Shown: positions 1-9,070, counted from the first letter of the stretch. The stretch: DNA of 64,000 nt from Amorphus orientalis (GCF_030814015.1 NZ_JAUSUL010000002.1:558001-622000), one strand, 5' to 3'. Made by a program: numbers and translations. Notes: a model not told the origin generated them from the letters alone.

Positions 1-360
1 GAGCTTGGCGCCGTTTTCGGCCGTAAAGCGGCCCGTTGTGCGGTCGAGCTTCACCCGGTTCGCGAACAGGGTATAGCCGTTATAGTACATCTCGACGTTG
101 CCGACCGCCGAGATGACGTCGGTCTCACGGTCGTAGATCAGCTCGTCGGCCTGCAGCACCAGCTCCGAATCGCCGGCGGGCGCGGCCGACGCGAAGAGAT
201 CGTCTTCCTGCGTGTCCTGGGCGAGGGCGAGCGGAGGCGCGATCAGCGCCGTCGTCAGGACGAGCGCCAACAGCACCCCGGCACCACGCCGCGGCGACGT
301 CAGCCGGCGAACGGAAGCCTTCTGGCCCGGCTGTAAAATGCGACGCATCCCCAGCCTCAT
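1..360 (-). CDS. lptD: LPS-assembly protein LptD, N-terminal part (runs off the left edge)
   Basis: This is the first 120 codons of LptD, the outer-membrane beta-barrel that inserts lipopolysaccharide into the outer leaflet. The start chosen (complement of 358-360) overlaps the lptG stop codon as ATGA, so the two genes are translationally coupled. A second in-frame ATG lies four codons later. A hydrophobic stretch at residues 28-46 ending in A-L-A before Gln48 is a clear signal peptide. Residues about 64-108 (V-L-Q-A-D-E-L-I-Y-D, then V-G-N-V-E and ANRV) match the OstA/LptA-like periplasmic N-domain. The barrel itself is outside the window. Position at the end of lptF-lptG supports the call. 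Confidence 0.9.
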   Translation of the reverse strand, partial: MRLGMRRILQPGQKASVRRLTSPRRGAGVLLALVLTTALIAPPLALAQDTQEDDLFASAAPAGDSELVLQADELIYDRETDVISAVGNVEMYYNGYTLFANRVKLDRTTGRFTAENGAKL

Positions 361-1448
361 CCGTCCTCCTGATGCAGCAGGATCGAAACACCCAACAAAA
401 TAGCAGCCAGCCCCGGTGCCCACGCCGCCGCAGACGGCGATATCACTCCGGCGCCCCCTAGGTCGCTTGTGATCTCAGCGGTAACATAAAGCACGAACCC
501 GGCGGCGACGCCACCTGCTATGGCACGTGCTACACCACCAAGCCTAGCCATTCGTAAAGATACGGTCGCGGCGATAAGAACCATTGCCGCCAATAGGATG
601 GGCCGGGCCAGCAGGGTCTGGTAGCGCAGCCGGTAGCGGTAGGCCGGGAGCCCTGCGCGCTGGGTCAGCGCGATGACGCCGGGGAGCCGCCAGAACGGGA
701 CGGCATCGGGCTGCGCGACCGTCTCCCGGACTTCCGCCGGCGTCAGGAAGGTGGAGAGCGAATAGGTATCCAGCTCCTCGCTCTCTCCGTCCGTGGAATA
801 GAGGGTGACTCCCTCCAGGAGCCACTCGCCATCGCTCAGGGTCGCCTTGCGGGCATTGATCCGCTGGCGAAAGACGTTCTCGTCATCGAACTGGTAGACG
901 GCGACGTCAAAAAGCTCTTCGCCGCCGGACACGACCTGGCGGGCGTGGACGATCGACTCGCCTTCCAGTCCGTCCTGTCGGAACCAGACGTCGCCGCTGG
1001 TCTGGATGAGCAGGTTCTGCTCGCCCTCGAACAGCGTCGTGCCGAGCCGGTTGGCCCGCTCCTTCATGGTTGCCGAAAGCGGATTGTAGATCGTCGTCGC
1101 GCCCATGCCGATCAGGATCGCGACCACGAGGGCGGGAGCGGCGAACTGCCAGACCGAGACGCCCGCCGCCCGCACCACGACGAGTTCCAGCCGTCGACTG
1201 AGCCCGATGAAGGCTGCGATTGAGCCGAACAGAACTGCAAAGGGAAGGAATTCCTCGGTAAGGGACGGCGTGCGGAGCGCGGAAATCAGGAGCGCTCTGA
1301 GGACCGTGATACTGTCGGAGTCGCTTGTGCGCCGCAACAGCTCGAGAAAGTCCGCAAGCAGGATGATCGCGGTGCCGAGCAGGAAGACGGCGCCGATCGA
1401 GCTCACGAATCGCATCGCGAGGTAGCGGGGAAGGACGATACCGCTCAT
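357..1448 (-). CDS. lptG: LPS export ABC transporter permease LptG
   Basis: LptG pairs with LptF in the inner membrane and, powered by LptB, extracts lipopolysaccharide and passes it to the LptC/LptA bridge. The protein has 363 residues, normal for the YjgP/YjgQ family. Three membrane segments lie near the N terminus (about 10-35, 62-85, 102-122), then a periplasmic domain (about 130-270), then three more segments (about 284-305, 310-330, 340-360). Its start overlaps the lptF stop by four bases (ATGA) and its own stop overlaps the lptD start, so lptF, lptG and lptD form one tightly coupled operon. The lptF/lptG assignment rests on order and on sequence style; the two are paralogues. Confidence 0.93.
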   Translation of the reverse strand: MSGIVLPRYLAMRFVSSIGAVFLLGTAIILLADFLELLRRTSDSDSITVLRALLISALRTPSLTEEFLPFAVLFGSIAAFIGLSRRLELVVVRAAGVSVWQFAAPALVVAILIGMGATTIYNPLSATMKERANRLGTTLFEGEQNLLIQTSGDVWFRQDGLEGESIVHARQVVSGGEELFDVAVYQFDDENVFRQRINARKATLSDGEWLLEGVTLYSTDGESEELDTYSLSTFLTPAEVRETVAQPDAVPFWRLPGVIALTQRAGLPAYRYRLRYQTLLARPILLAAMVLIAATVSLRMARLGGVARAIAGGVAAGFVLYVTAEITSDLGGAGVISPSAAAWAPGLAAILLGVSILLHQEDG

Positions 1449-2635
1449 GGCGCAGCCTGCCCCCGGGCGGCAAGGGCTTTCTGGCCCCGGGCCGTATTGA
1501 ACTTCTTGATCCAGTCAGTGACTTCGGCGGCGATGCGCTCGTGAACGTGCACCGTCCGGTTGGTCAGGATCATCCAGAGCGCGATTGCCGAGGCCCCGAG
1601 CGGGATCCCGTACATCGCCAGGGTGAAGATGGGAAAGCGGACCGACAGGGTGGTGGCGACAAAGCCGAGGAAACGCACGGCACCGATCACCACGATCGCG
1701 CCCATGATGGATGCGGTTCGGCCCTGGCGCAGGGTCTGCGGGTCGCCGACGAACAGGAACCCGATGAGAACGAGCGCGAGCGGATAGAGCGGCTGTGCGA
1801 ATCTGTCGTGCATCTCCACCCGGAACCGGTCGGCATTGGCGATTGCGTACGAATCGTCAGGGTCCGGGTTCATCAGCTCGAACACGGTGCGTTCGCTCGG
1901 CCGGAAGGTGGCGGAGACGTTGTTGGGCAGCATGCTCGTCAGGTCGAAGGCATAGGCGTCGAACTGGACGATGGACATCTCGCCGTCCCGCCGGTCGAAG
2001 CGCTGCATCGAGCCGTTGCGCATCACCAGAAGCGTGGTGTCGGCGGTCTCCACGATGCGGCCCGTCGCGGCCAGATAGGTCTGGCTCTTGGCCGGGTCGC
2101 GCTCGTCGGACAGGACCAGGCCCTGCAAAGAGCCGTCGCGCAGCCGGTCGCGGATATGGACCGTCAGGCCGTTCTCCATGGACATGAAGCGGCCGGGCTG
2201 CAGTACGGTGGCGATCACGTCGGCGCGGACCTGGGTCAGCAGGACGCGGACCTTCTTCAGTCCCATGGGCGCGACCCAGGTGGACACGACGAGCATGGCC
2301 AGCGTGACGAGAACGCCGAGGATGAGGCTCGGCTTGAGCAGCTGCCAGCGCGAATTGCCGGCCGCGCTCATCACCACGAGCTCGCTGTCCCCGTTGAAGG
2401 TGTTGTAGACGCTGACCATCGCCATCACGAGCGCGATCGGAGCGGTCAGCAGCATCAGGAAGGGAATCGCCAGGCCGGTGAGCTGGATGAAAAGCCCGAG
2501 CGTCTGTCCCTTCGAGGTCACCACGTCGAGCTGACGCAGTGCCTGCGTGGTCCACACGACCGCAGTCAGCACGACCATCACCGCGATGAACGCGGTGGCA
2601 ACGCGGCGGAAAATGTAGAACTCGATCAGACGCAT
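1445..2635 (-). CDS. lptF: LPS export ABC transporter permease LptF
   Basis: First gene of the lptF-lptG-lptD operon and the partner permease of LptG. The 396-residue product starts with the family-typical M-R-L-I-E-F-Y-I-F-R-R and has three N-terminal membrane segments (about 10-32, 50-75, 98-120), a periplasmic domain carrying G-L-T-V-H-I-R-D, and three C-terminal segments (about 282-355), followed by a basic cytoplasmic tail of some 35 residues. It is transcribed away from pepA, and the roughly 255 bases between the two starts must hold both promoters. An inverted repeat in that gap (2745-2771) is the only obvious candidate control site. Confidence 0.93.
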   Translation of the reverse strand: MRLIEFYIFRRVATAFIAVMVVLTAVVWTTQALRQLDVVTSKGQTLGLFIQLTGLAIPFLMLLTAPIALVMAMVSVYNTFNGDSELVVMSAAGNSRWQLLKPSLILGVLVTLAMLVVSTWVAPMGLKKVRVLLTQVRADVIATVLQPGRFMSMENGLTVHIRDRLRDGSLQGLVLSDERDPAKSQTYLAATGRIVETADTTLLVMRNGSMQRFDRRDGEMSIVQFDAYAFDLTSMLPNNVSATFRPSERTVFELMNPDPDDSYAIANADRFRVEMHDRFAQPLYPLALVLIGFLFVGDPQTLRQGRTASIMGAIVVIGAVRFLGFVATTLSVRFPIFTLAMYGIPLGASAIALWMILTNRTVHVHERIAAEVTDWIKKFNTARGQKALAARGQAAP

Positions 2636-2744
2636 GTAACCAAGAAACGATCACCCAGGCGGAACAGGCCCACACTCGCGCGCCGGCCTTGTCGACGCAT
2701 CCGCGGGATACAAGCATAGCCACTCGATCGCCCTTAATAGGCGG

Positions 2745-2771
2745 TGAAGCGACAAGGTTAAAGTCGCTTCA
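2745..2771. promoter_or_regulatory. Inverted repeat between lptF and pepA
   Basis: A perfect 9-base dyad, TGAAGCGAC and GTCGCTTCA, is separated by nine A/T-rich bases. It lies in the divergent promoter region, about 110 bases upstream of lptF and 120 upstream of pepA. It could be an operator for either gene or a hairpin in the pepA leader. No T-run follows, so it is unlikely to be a terminator. The factor that would bind it is unknown. Confidence 0.35.
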
Positions 2772-2892
2772 AAGTGAACGATGCGGGTCCGGCTTGCGGA
2801 GCGGGCCATCACCGTCCATTTTTCCGCCAGCGGCTTCGCCGCCGGCACCCCTGTGCCTTTCCTCCCGACAACTCAACGAGGTTACCGCCGCC

Positions 2893-4389
2893 ATGACCGC
2901 TTCCCCCACGATCAGCTTTGTCGAGGCGTCCCGGCCGGTCGACGGGGTCGTCATCGTCCTTGTCGGCGAAAATGCCGCACTCGGAGCGATCGGCCGCGAG
3001 ATCGACGAGGCCTCCGACGGCCTTCTCAAGCGCGCCATGGAGCTCGCCTCGTTCAAGGGCAAGCGCCTGAAGACGCTGGAGCTGCTTGCCCCGGCGGGGC
3101 TCGGCTACGAGCGCATCGTCCTGGTCGGAATCGGGGGCGGGGAGCCCAGCGAATCGGAGTGGACGGATATCGGCGGCGCGGCCTTCGGCGCGCTCGCGGC
3201 GCGTAAATCAGCCCGGAAGGCGACCCTGGTCGCCGAACGTCCCGACGGCGCGCGGGTCGATACCGGCGCCGCCATGCAGATGGCGCTCGGCATGCGTCTG
3301 AGGGCCTATGGCTTCGACCGTTACAAAACGAAGTCGGAGGACAACGGAAGCAGCGAGGGCATCGATATCGCGTTCGCGGTCGCAGATCCGTCCGAGGCGA
3401 CCGAAGCCTGGCCGAACTTCAGCGGCATCGCCGACGGCGTGATCCTCGCGCGCGATCTGGTCAACGAGCCGGCCAACGTGCTGGGGCCGGTGGAATTCGC
3501 CGAGCGCGCCTCGGAACTGTCGCGGCTCGGCGTCGAGATCGAGGTGCTGGAAGAAGCCGACATGAAGGCGCTCGGCATGAACGCGCTTCTCGGTGTCGCC
3601 CAGGGCTCCGAGCGTCCGCCGCGGCTCGTGGTGATGCGCTGGCAGGGGGGCAACGACGCGCCGCCCGTGGCCGTCGTCGGCAAGGGCGTGGTGTTCGATA
3701 CCGGCGGCATCTCCATCAAGCCGGCGGCCAACATGGAGGACATGAAAGGCGACATGGGCGGTGCGGCCACGGTCGTCGGCCTCATGCACGCGCTCGCCGC
3801 CCGCAAGGCTCATGCGAACGTGGTCGGCGTCATCGGGCTGGTGGAAAACATGCCCGACGGCAAGGCCCAGCGCCCGGGCGACATCGTCACCTCCATGTCC
3901 GGGCAAACCATCGAGATCATCAACACCGACGCCGAAGGCCGCCTGGTTCTGGCCGATGCGCTTCATTACACGATCGACCGGTTCAAGCCGCAGTTCGTCG
4001 TGGATCTGGCCACGCTCACGGGTGCCGTCATCATCGCGCTCGGCCATCACAATGCGGGGCTGTTCACCAACGACGACAAGCTGGCCACGGAGTTTTCCGC
4101 CGCCGGGCAGGCGACCGGTGACACCGTCTGGCGGCTGCCGCTCGGCCGCGAGTACGACAAGCTGATCGATTCCAAGGTCGCGGACATGAAGAACACTGGC
4201 GGCCGGTCGGCGGGCTCTATCACGGCAGCCCAGTTCCTCAAGCGCTATGTCGGGGAGACCTCCTGGGTCCACCTCGATATCGCCGGTACGGGCATGAACG
4301 CGCCGACGACCGAGATCAGCCGCACGTTCGCGTCCGGCTTCGGTGTCCGCCTGATCGACCGGGTGATCGCCGACAACTACGAGGAATAA
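2893..4389 (+). CDS. pepA: Leucyl aminopeptidase (M17 family)
   Basis: Cytoplasmic di-metal aminopeptidase that removes N-terminal residues from peptides. In some bacteria PepA also binds DNA. The 498-residue product matches the usual length of about 500. The M17 signature N-T-D-A-E-G-R-L-V-L-A-D-A-L is at residues 344-357, and the metal-binding stretch V-G-K-G-V-V-F-D-T-G-G lies before it. The frame stays open upstream, but ATG 2893 is chosen because homologues begin near this point and an A-C-G-A-G-G stretch precedes it. It is divergent from the lpt operon. Three tandem copies of a hairpin repeat begin two bases after its stop codon, and holC follows. Confidence 0.95.
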   Translation: MTASPTISFVEASRPVDGVVIVLVGENAALGAIGREIDEASDGLLKRAMELASFKGKRLKTLELLAPAGLGYERIVLVGIGGGEPSESEWTDIGGAAFGALAARKSARKATLVAERPDGARVDTGAAMQMALGMRLRAYGFDRYKTKSEDNGSSEGIDIAFAVADPSEATEAWPNFSGIADGVILARDLVNEPANVLGPVEFAERASELSRLGVEIEVLEEADMKALGMNALLGVAQGSERPPRLVVMRWQGGNDAPPVAVVGKGVVFDTGGISIKPAANMEDMKGDMGGAATVVGLMHALAARKAHANVVGVIGLVENMPDGKAQRPGDIVTSMSGQTIEIINTDAEGRLVLADALHYTIDRFKPQFVVDLATLTGAVIIALGHHNAGLFTNDDKLATEFSAAGQATGDTVWRLPLGREYDKLIDSKVADMKNTGGRSAGSITAAQFLKRYVGETSWVHLDIAGTGMNAPTTEISRTFASGFGVRLIDRVIADNYEE

Positions 4390-4390
4390 G

Positions 4391-4547
4391 AGCAAAGCCA
4401 GGAAAAGTGGGCACCGGTTTTCCGTCCGGCTTTGCGGGGAAGAAAGCAAAGCCAGGAAAAGTGGGCACCGGTTTTCCGTCCGGCTTTGCGGGGGGAGACA
4501 GCAAAGCCAGGAAAAGTGGGAACCGGCTTTCCGTCCGGCTTGCGGGA
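4391..4547 (+). repeat. Three tandem copies of a 48-49 bp hairpin repeat
   Basis: Copies at 4391-4439, 4445-4493 and 4500-4547, period 54-55 bases, start right after the pepA stop codon. Each folds as a double-stem hairpin: outer stem GCAAAGCC/GGCTTTGC and inner stem GGAAAA/TTTTCC around an 11-base loop. Copies 1 and 2 are almost identical, while copy 3 has a few changes (GTGGGAACC, shorter right arm). The rest of the 4390-4718 gap holds no recognisable gene. Related copies occur at 30522-30626, 32901-32940 and 36242-36288. Confidence 0.85.
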
Positions 4548-4718
4548 GAAGAATCTTGTCCGCTCACGCCAGCTCGCTTTGCTCGCGGCTGCGCGGGCGC
4601 GGCCTGACCGGCCGGCACGCAGTCGCGCGCTGGACTGTTGGAAACCAGACGTCCGGCCGGATGTGCGAAGCAGTGGGACAGGCGGGCGGTGTGCCCGGAG
4701 GAGACGTCAGTCGCGGCT

Positions 4719-5171
4719 ATGACCGAGGTGCTGTTCTACCATCTGGAGCGCCAGCCGCTCGATCAGGTCCTTCCGACGCTGCTCGAGCGGTCGCTGGCGC
4801 GCGGATGGAGGGTCGTGGTCCAGTCGAGCGACCCGGAACGCCGCGACGCGCTGGACGCTCATCTCTGGACCTATCGGGACGACGCCTTTCTGCCCCATGG
4901 CACCGCCCATGACGGCCATGCGTCGCTGCAGCCGATCTGGCTGACGGCGGTCGACGAGAACCCGAACCAGGCCAATGTCCGCTTTCTGGTGGACCGGGCG
5001 ACCACGGACGACCTCTCCGCCTACGAACGGGTCGTCTATCTGTTCGATGGTCACGATCCGGAATCGGTCCAGGACGCCCGGAGCCGCTGGAGCGAGGCGA
5101 AGGCGGCCGGCCACAGCGTCACCTACTGGCGCCAGAGCGCATCCGGCGCATGGGAAAAGAAAGCCGGATAA
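4719..5171 (+). CDS. holC: DNA polymerase III chi subunit (HolC)
   Basis: HolC is the clamp-loader accessory subunit that links polymerase III holoenzyme to SSB on lagging-strand DNA. The 150-residue product opens M-T-E-V-L-F-Y-H-L, the typical HolC beginning, and contains the family features R-G-W-R-V-V-V-Q-S and D-A-H-L-W-T-Y-R-D-D-A-F-L-P-H-G. Residues L-F-D-G-H-D-P-E-S-V-Q-D-A-R match the C-terminal half. A GGAGGAG stretch at about 4697-4703 precedes the start at a somewhat long spacing. It lies downstream of pepA, a common alphaproteobacterial order, and meets the ABC-F gene tail to tail with 10 bases between stops. Confidence 0.9.
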   Translation: MTEVLFYHLERQPLDQVLPTLLERSLARGWRVVVQSSDPERRDALDAHLWTYRDDAFLPHGTAHDGHASLQPIWLTAVDENPNQANVRFLVDRATTDDLSAYERVVYLFDGHDPESVQDARSRWSEAKAAGHSVTYWRQSASGAWEKKAG

Positions 5172-5181
5172 GTCTTTGAGA

Positions 5182-7071
5182 TCAGTCGACTGAAAGCGCT
5201 TCTTCGTACTCCGCCGAAAGCGTGATCCAGTCTTCTTCCAGCTTCGCGATCTCCGCGGCGGTGTCGGCACGCTCCTTCGCCAGCGAGGCACCCTTGCCCG
5301 GATCCTTCGAGAACAGCTTCGGGTCGGCGAGTGCGGCATCGAGGGTGGCGAGGCGGGTCTGCTGCGCTTCCAGCTTGCGTTCGGCCGCGGTGATCTTCTT
5401 CTTCAGAGGTGCCAGCTCCGCCCGGGCCTGGGCTGCCGCGCGCCGGCGATCCTGGGCCGATCCGCGCGCCCGGTCGTCGCCGCCGTCCCTTGGGGTCGTG
5501 TCGGCGTCGGTGCGCAAGAGCATCGAGCGATAGTCGTCGAGATCCCCGTCGAACGGCGCGACCGTGCCGTTGCCAACCAGCCAGAGCCGATCGGCGCACG
5601 CCTCAATGAGATAGGGGTCGTGGGAGATCAGCAGGACGGCGCCGGCATAGTCGTTGATGGCTTCCATCAGCGCCTGGCGGCTGTCGATGTCGAGATGGTT
5701 GGTCGGCTCGTCGAGGATCAGAAGATGCGGTCCCTCGAAGGTCGCAAGGCCGAGCAGGAGCCGGGCCCGCTCGCCGCCGGAGAGCGTGTCGGCAGGCGTG
5801 TCCATCCGTGATCCGGCCAGACCGAAATTCGCGACCCGGGCCCTGACCTTGGCCTCCGGAACGCCCGGAAGCCGGCGACGGACGTGATCGACGGGCGTCT
5901 CGCTGCCGACCAGCTCGTCGAGCTGGTGCTGGGCGAAATAGGCGACGGTCAGCTTGTCGGCGGCGACGATCCGGCCCGTCTCGGCCTTGAGCCGGCGGGC
6001 GATCAGCTTGGCGAACGTGGACTTGCCGTTGCCGTTGGAGCCGAGCAGGGCGATCCGGTCGTCGTCGTCGATGCGCAGCGTCAGACCGGACAGGATCGGC
6101 TTTCCGGGCTCGTAGCCGACGGAGACGCCTTCCATGGTGACGATCGGCGGCGAGAGGCGGCCCGGCGGATCGGCGAGCCGGATCGGCAGCACCTGATCGT
6201 CGACCACCGGCGCGATGGTCTCCATCTTTTCCAGCTTCTTCAGCCGGGACTGGGCCTGCCGCGCCTTGGACGCCTTGGCGCGGAAGCGGTCCACGAACGC
6301 CTGGAGGTGCTTGCGTTCCGCTTCCTGCTTGGCGATGCGCTTTTCCTGCAGCATGGCCTGTTCTGCGCGCTGCCGCGCGAAGGAATTGTAGCCGCCGGAA
6401 TAAAGCGTCAGCTTGCCCTGATCCAGGTGCAGGATCCGGTCCACCGCGCCGTTCAGAAGGTCCCGGTCGTGCGAGATCAGCAGCACGGTATGGGGATAGC
6501 GGGCGAGATAACTCTCCAGCCAGATCGTGCCTTCCAGGTCGAGATAGTTCGTCGGCTCGTCGAGGAGCAGAAGGTCTGGCGCGGAGAACAGGACGGCGGC
6601 GAGCGCCACGCGCATCCGCCATCCGCCGGAGAACTCGTGGCAGGGCCGGGCCTGGGCGGCGGTCGAAAAGCCGAGGCCGGAGAGGATGCGCGCCGCGCGG
6701 GCCTCCGCGGAGTGGGCGTCGATGTCGGACAGGCGGACGTGGATCTCGGCGATCCGCGCGGGATCCGTGGCCGTCTCCGCCTCCGCCAGAAGCGACGCGC
6801 GTTCGGTATCGGCGGCCAGCACCCATTCCGTCAGCGTCGCGTCGCTGGCCGGCGCCTCCTGGGCGACGGCCCCGATCCGGGTCCCCTTGGGAAGCCGGAT
6901 ATCGCCGCTCTCGGGCGACAGGTCGCCCTGGATCAGCTTGAACAGGGTGGTCTTGCCGGTCCCGTTGCGGCCGACGAAGCCGACCTTCGCGCGCGCGGGA
7001 AAGCTCGCGCTCGCCCCGTCGAACAGGGTGCGTCCGGCAATTCGGTAGGTGAGGTCGGTCACGGTCAGCAT
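5182..7071 (-). CDS. ABC-F family ATP-binding protein (Uup/YheS type)
   Basis: Cytosolic protein with two ABC ATPase domains and no membrane domain, of the class that acts on ribosomes (translation factors and some antibiotic-resistance proteins). It has 629 residues. The first Walker A, GRNGTGKTT, is at residues 34-42, with signature F-S-G-G-W and Walker B L-L-L-L-D-E-P-T-N-Y-L-D. The linker between domains is rich in Lys/Arg/Glu and looks helical (P-tRNA interaction motif region). The second Walker A, GSNGNGKST, is near residue 342, with LSGGERARLLL and L-L-I-L-D-E-P-T-N-H-L-D. The last 100 residues form a charged coiled coil. This layout fits the housekeeping ABC-F common next to holC and ndk in Hyphomicrobiales; nothing points to resistance. 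Confidence 0.92.
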   Translation of the reverse strand: MLTVTDLTYRIAGRTLFDGASASFPARAKVGFVGRNGTGKTTLFKLIQGDLSPESGDIRLPKGTRIGAVAQEAPASDATLTEWVLAADTERASLLAEAETATDPARIAEIHVRLSDIDAHSAEARAARILSGLGFSTAAQARPCHEFSGGWRMRVALAAVLFSAPDLLLLDEPTNYLDLEGTIWLESYLARYPHTVLLISHDRDLLNGAVDRILHLDQGKLTLYSGGYNSFARQRAEQAMLQEKRIAKQEAERKHLQAFVDRFRAKASKARQAQSRLKKLEKMETIAPVVDDQVLPIRLADPPGRLSPPIVTMEGVSVGYEPGKPILSGLTLRIDDDDRIALLGSNGNGKSTFAKLIARRLKAETGRIVAADKLTVAYFAQHQLDELVGSETPVDHVRRRLPGVPEAKVRARVANFGLAGSRMDTPADTLSGGERARLLLGLATFEGPHLLILDEPTNHLDIDSRQALMEAINDYAGAVLLISHDPYLIEACADRLWLVGNGTVAPFDGDLDDYRSMLLRTDADTTPRDGGDDRARGSAQDRRRAAAQARAELAPLKKKITAAERKLEAQQTRLATLDAALADPKLFSKDPGKGASLAKERADTAAEIAKLEEDWITLSAEYEEALSVD

Positions 7072-7126
7072 GGGGCGAGGGTTGTGCCGTGAAAATCAGG
7101 CCTCGGCAACCGGTCTTCGACGCGGA

Positions 7127-7639
7127 TCAGGCCAGCCCGATACCGGTCTCGCGCTGATAGTAGATCAGATCGAGCGACGGGGCCGTCCCGACGGTCCGTG
7201 TCAGCAGCGCGTGGACCTGGCCGCGGTGGTGCGTCTGGTGGTTGAAGAAGTGGATCAGGGCCGGGGCAAGCGGCTGCGAGACCTGCCGGGAGGGGTCGGT
7301 CATCGGCCGGTAGTGGAAATTGTCGGCCAGCGCCTGGTCGGAAAGACCGTCAACGAAGCGGACGATCCGCGTGTCCTCGGCCCGACGGGCGGAGCGCAGC
7401 GCGTCGAACTCCTCGAACAGGATCTCGTCGAGGGAGGACGGCGACGGACCGTCGCCGGTAAAGCGGTTGAGCCAGATCCGGTCGGCCACAAGAATATGAT
7501 TGAGCGTGCCGTGGACCGACTTGAAGAACGCGCCCTGGTCCGCCCGGTAGTTCTCGTCGGAGATGGCGGCGGCGGCCTCGTAAAGCCGGTCATTGCACCA
7601 CGCGTTGTAGCCGGCCATCATCCCAAAATGGTGCTGCAT
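7127..7639 (-). CDS. DinB family protein
   Basis: A 170-residue four-helix protein of the DinB/YfiT-like metalloenzyme superfamily. The metal-binding His pattern is visible: H-G-T-L-N-H-I-L (about residues 45-52) and N-H-Q-T-H-H-R-G-Q near residue 137, where the last two His of the triad sit. Members are damage-inducible proteins or thiol-dependent transferases; the actual reaction of this one cannot be read from sequence. It lies alone between the ABC-F gene and a divergent GST gene, which hints at a shared detoxification role but nothing more. No LexA-type site was recognised upstream. Confidence 0.88.
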   Translation of the reverse strand: MQHHFGMMAGYNAWCNDRLYEAAAAISDENYRADQGAFFKSVHGTLNHILVADRIWLNRFTGDGPSPSSLDEILFEEFDALRSARRAEDTRIVRFVDGLSDQALADNFHYRPMTDPSRQVSQPLAPALIHFFNHQTHHRGQVHALLTRTVGTAPSLDLIYYQRETGIGLA

Positions 7640-7749
7640 GTCGTGTCCCCCTTCCGCGTGTCTCGCCTGTTTCTAATCTGACGTCCGGGTGCCCTCAATA
7701 TCGACAAAACGCATGGCTCCACCTGACAGCCATGAGAACGGGAGTGGAG

Positions 7750-8439
7750 ATGAGCATCGTTCTTTACGATCTGTGCGGGGCCGATGACCGGCGCTTTTCG
7801 CCCTATTGCTGGCGGGTCAAGATGGCCCTGGCGCACAAGGGCCTGCCGTTCGAGACCCGGCCGGTCCCGTTCCGCCAGATCCGCGACATCTGCGACGGGG
7901 CGCAGACCAGCGTGCCGGTGATCGAGGACGACGGGCGCATCGTGCGCGATTCCTTCGATATCGCCGTCTATCTGGAGACGACCTATCCCGAGCTGCCCTC
8001 GCTCTTCGGCGGAGCGGCCGGGCTGGGGCTGTCCCGGTTCGTGGACAAGTGGTCCGTTCTCGAGATCAACGCGACCCTGGTTCGTATGATCGTCGCCGAC
8101 ATTCACGGCGTCCTTCAGCCGGACGATGAACCCTATTTCCGCGAAACCCGGGAAAAGCGCTTCGGCGCCCGGCTGGAAGAGGTTCAGGAAGGCCGCGAGG
8201 AGCGGCTGGAAACGTTGCGGGCCAAGCTCGAACCGGCCCGCCAGACGCTCGCCCGCCAACCCTATCTATCTGGAATAACGCCGCTTTTCGCCGATTTCAT
8301 CCTGTTCGGCACGTTGCAGTGGGCGCGGATCGCAAGTCCGTTGCAGATCCTTGCGGACGACGATCCGATCCGTCCCTGGTTCGAGGGCTGCCTGGATCTT
8401 TACGGCGGCATCGGGCGTTCGGCGGCCGCTGCCGCCTGA
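7750..8439 (+). CDS. Glutathione S-transferase family protein
   Basis: Soluble two-domain GST-like protein of 229 residues. The N-terminal thioredoxin-fold domain starts M-S-I-V-L-Y-D-L-C-G and carries S-P-Y-C-W-R-V-K (residues about 16-23), where Ser or Cys is the likely glutathione-activating residue, followed by the cis-Pro/GSH-binding segment V-P-V-I-E-D-D-G and R-D-S-F-D-I-A-V-Y-L-E. The C-terminal half is helical and includes the N-capping-like F-A-D-F-I-L-F-G-T-L-Q-W. ATG 7750 is preferred over ATG 7732 because a GGGAGTGGAG purine stretch lies just before it. Substrate unknown. It diverges from the DinB-like gene. Confidence 0.9.
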   Translation: MSIVLYDLCGADDRRFSPYCWRVKMALAHKGLPFETRPVPFRQIRDICDGAQTSVPVIEDDGRIVRDSFDIAVYLETTYPELPSLFGGAAGLGLSRFVDKWSVLEINATLVRMIVADIHGVLQPDDEPYFRETREKRFGARLEEVQEGREERLETLRAKLEPARQTLARQPYLSGITPLFADFILFGTLQWARIASPLQILADDDPIRPWFEGCLDLYGGIGRSAAAAA

Positions 8440-8556
8440 CTTCGCGGCAAAGCGCGACCGGAGGGGTTGCAGCTTCTTCCCGCCCACAGCTATAGCAGCG
8501 CGGATCGGTCCTGACCGGACCATTCGCCCCATTCCATCCCTGAAGGATCTGATCCC

Positions 8557-8979
8557 ATGGCGCTCGAACGCACCTTTTCCATGATCAAGCCGGATGCCAC
8601 CCGGCGCAACATCACCGGCAAGATCGTCGACAAGCTCGAATCGGCCGGCCTCCGCGTCGTCGCGCAGAAGCGCATCCTGATGTCGAAGAAGACCGCCGAG
8701 GCCTTCTACGCGGTCCACAGCGAGCGCCCGTTCTTCCAGGAGCTCACCGAGTTCATGTCCTCCGGTCCGGTGGTCGTGCAGGTGCTGGAAGGCGAGAACG
8801 CCATCGCCAAGAACCGCGAAGTGATGGGCGCCACCGATCCGGCCAAGGCCGATCCGGGCACCATCCGCGCCGAGTTCGCGGAATCGATCGGCGAGAATTC
8901 CGTGCACGGCTCCGACGCGCCCGGCACCGCCAAGGAAGAGATCGCCTTCTTCTTCTCCGGCTCCGAAATCACCGGCTGA
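8557..8979 (+). CDS. ndk: Nucleoside diphosphate kinase
   Basis: Transfers the gamma phosphate of ATP to other NDPs through a phospho-histidine, balancing NTP and dNTP pools in the cytoplasm. The 140 residues are the standard length. The product begins [14 protein letters not shown] and holds the active-site motif N-S-V-H-G-S-D with the catalytic residue at His117. It is followed by a strong terminator (9033-9070) shared with the convergent GPR-like gene. ndk next to an ABC-F gene is a common order in Hyphomicrobiales. Confidence 0.97.
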   Translation: MALERTFSMIKPDATRRNITGKIVDKLESAGLRVVAQKRILMSKKTAEAFYAVHSERPFFQELTEFMSSGPVVVQVLEGENAIAKNREVMGATDPAKADPGTIRAEFAESIGENSVHGSDAPGTAKEEIAFFFSGSEITG

Positions 8980-9032
8980 GACCGGATCCATGATTGACAG
9001 GCGGGCCGTTGTTGCGGCCCGGCCGTTATGAA

Positions 9033-9070
9033 AGAAAAAGCCCGGAAGGCATGGCCTCCCGGGCTTTTTT
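9033..9070. terminator. Bidirectional intrinsic terminator between ndk and the GPR-like gene
   Basis: AAAGCCCGG (9037-9045) pairs perfectly with CCGGGCTTT (9059-9067), with inner AGG/CCT pairs, and is followed by a T-run on the plus strand. The A-run at 9031-9039 gives a matching T-run on the minus strand. It sits 54 bases after ndk and 22 bases beyond the end of the large minus-strand gene, so it can serve both. Confidence 0.85.
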
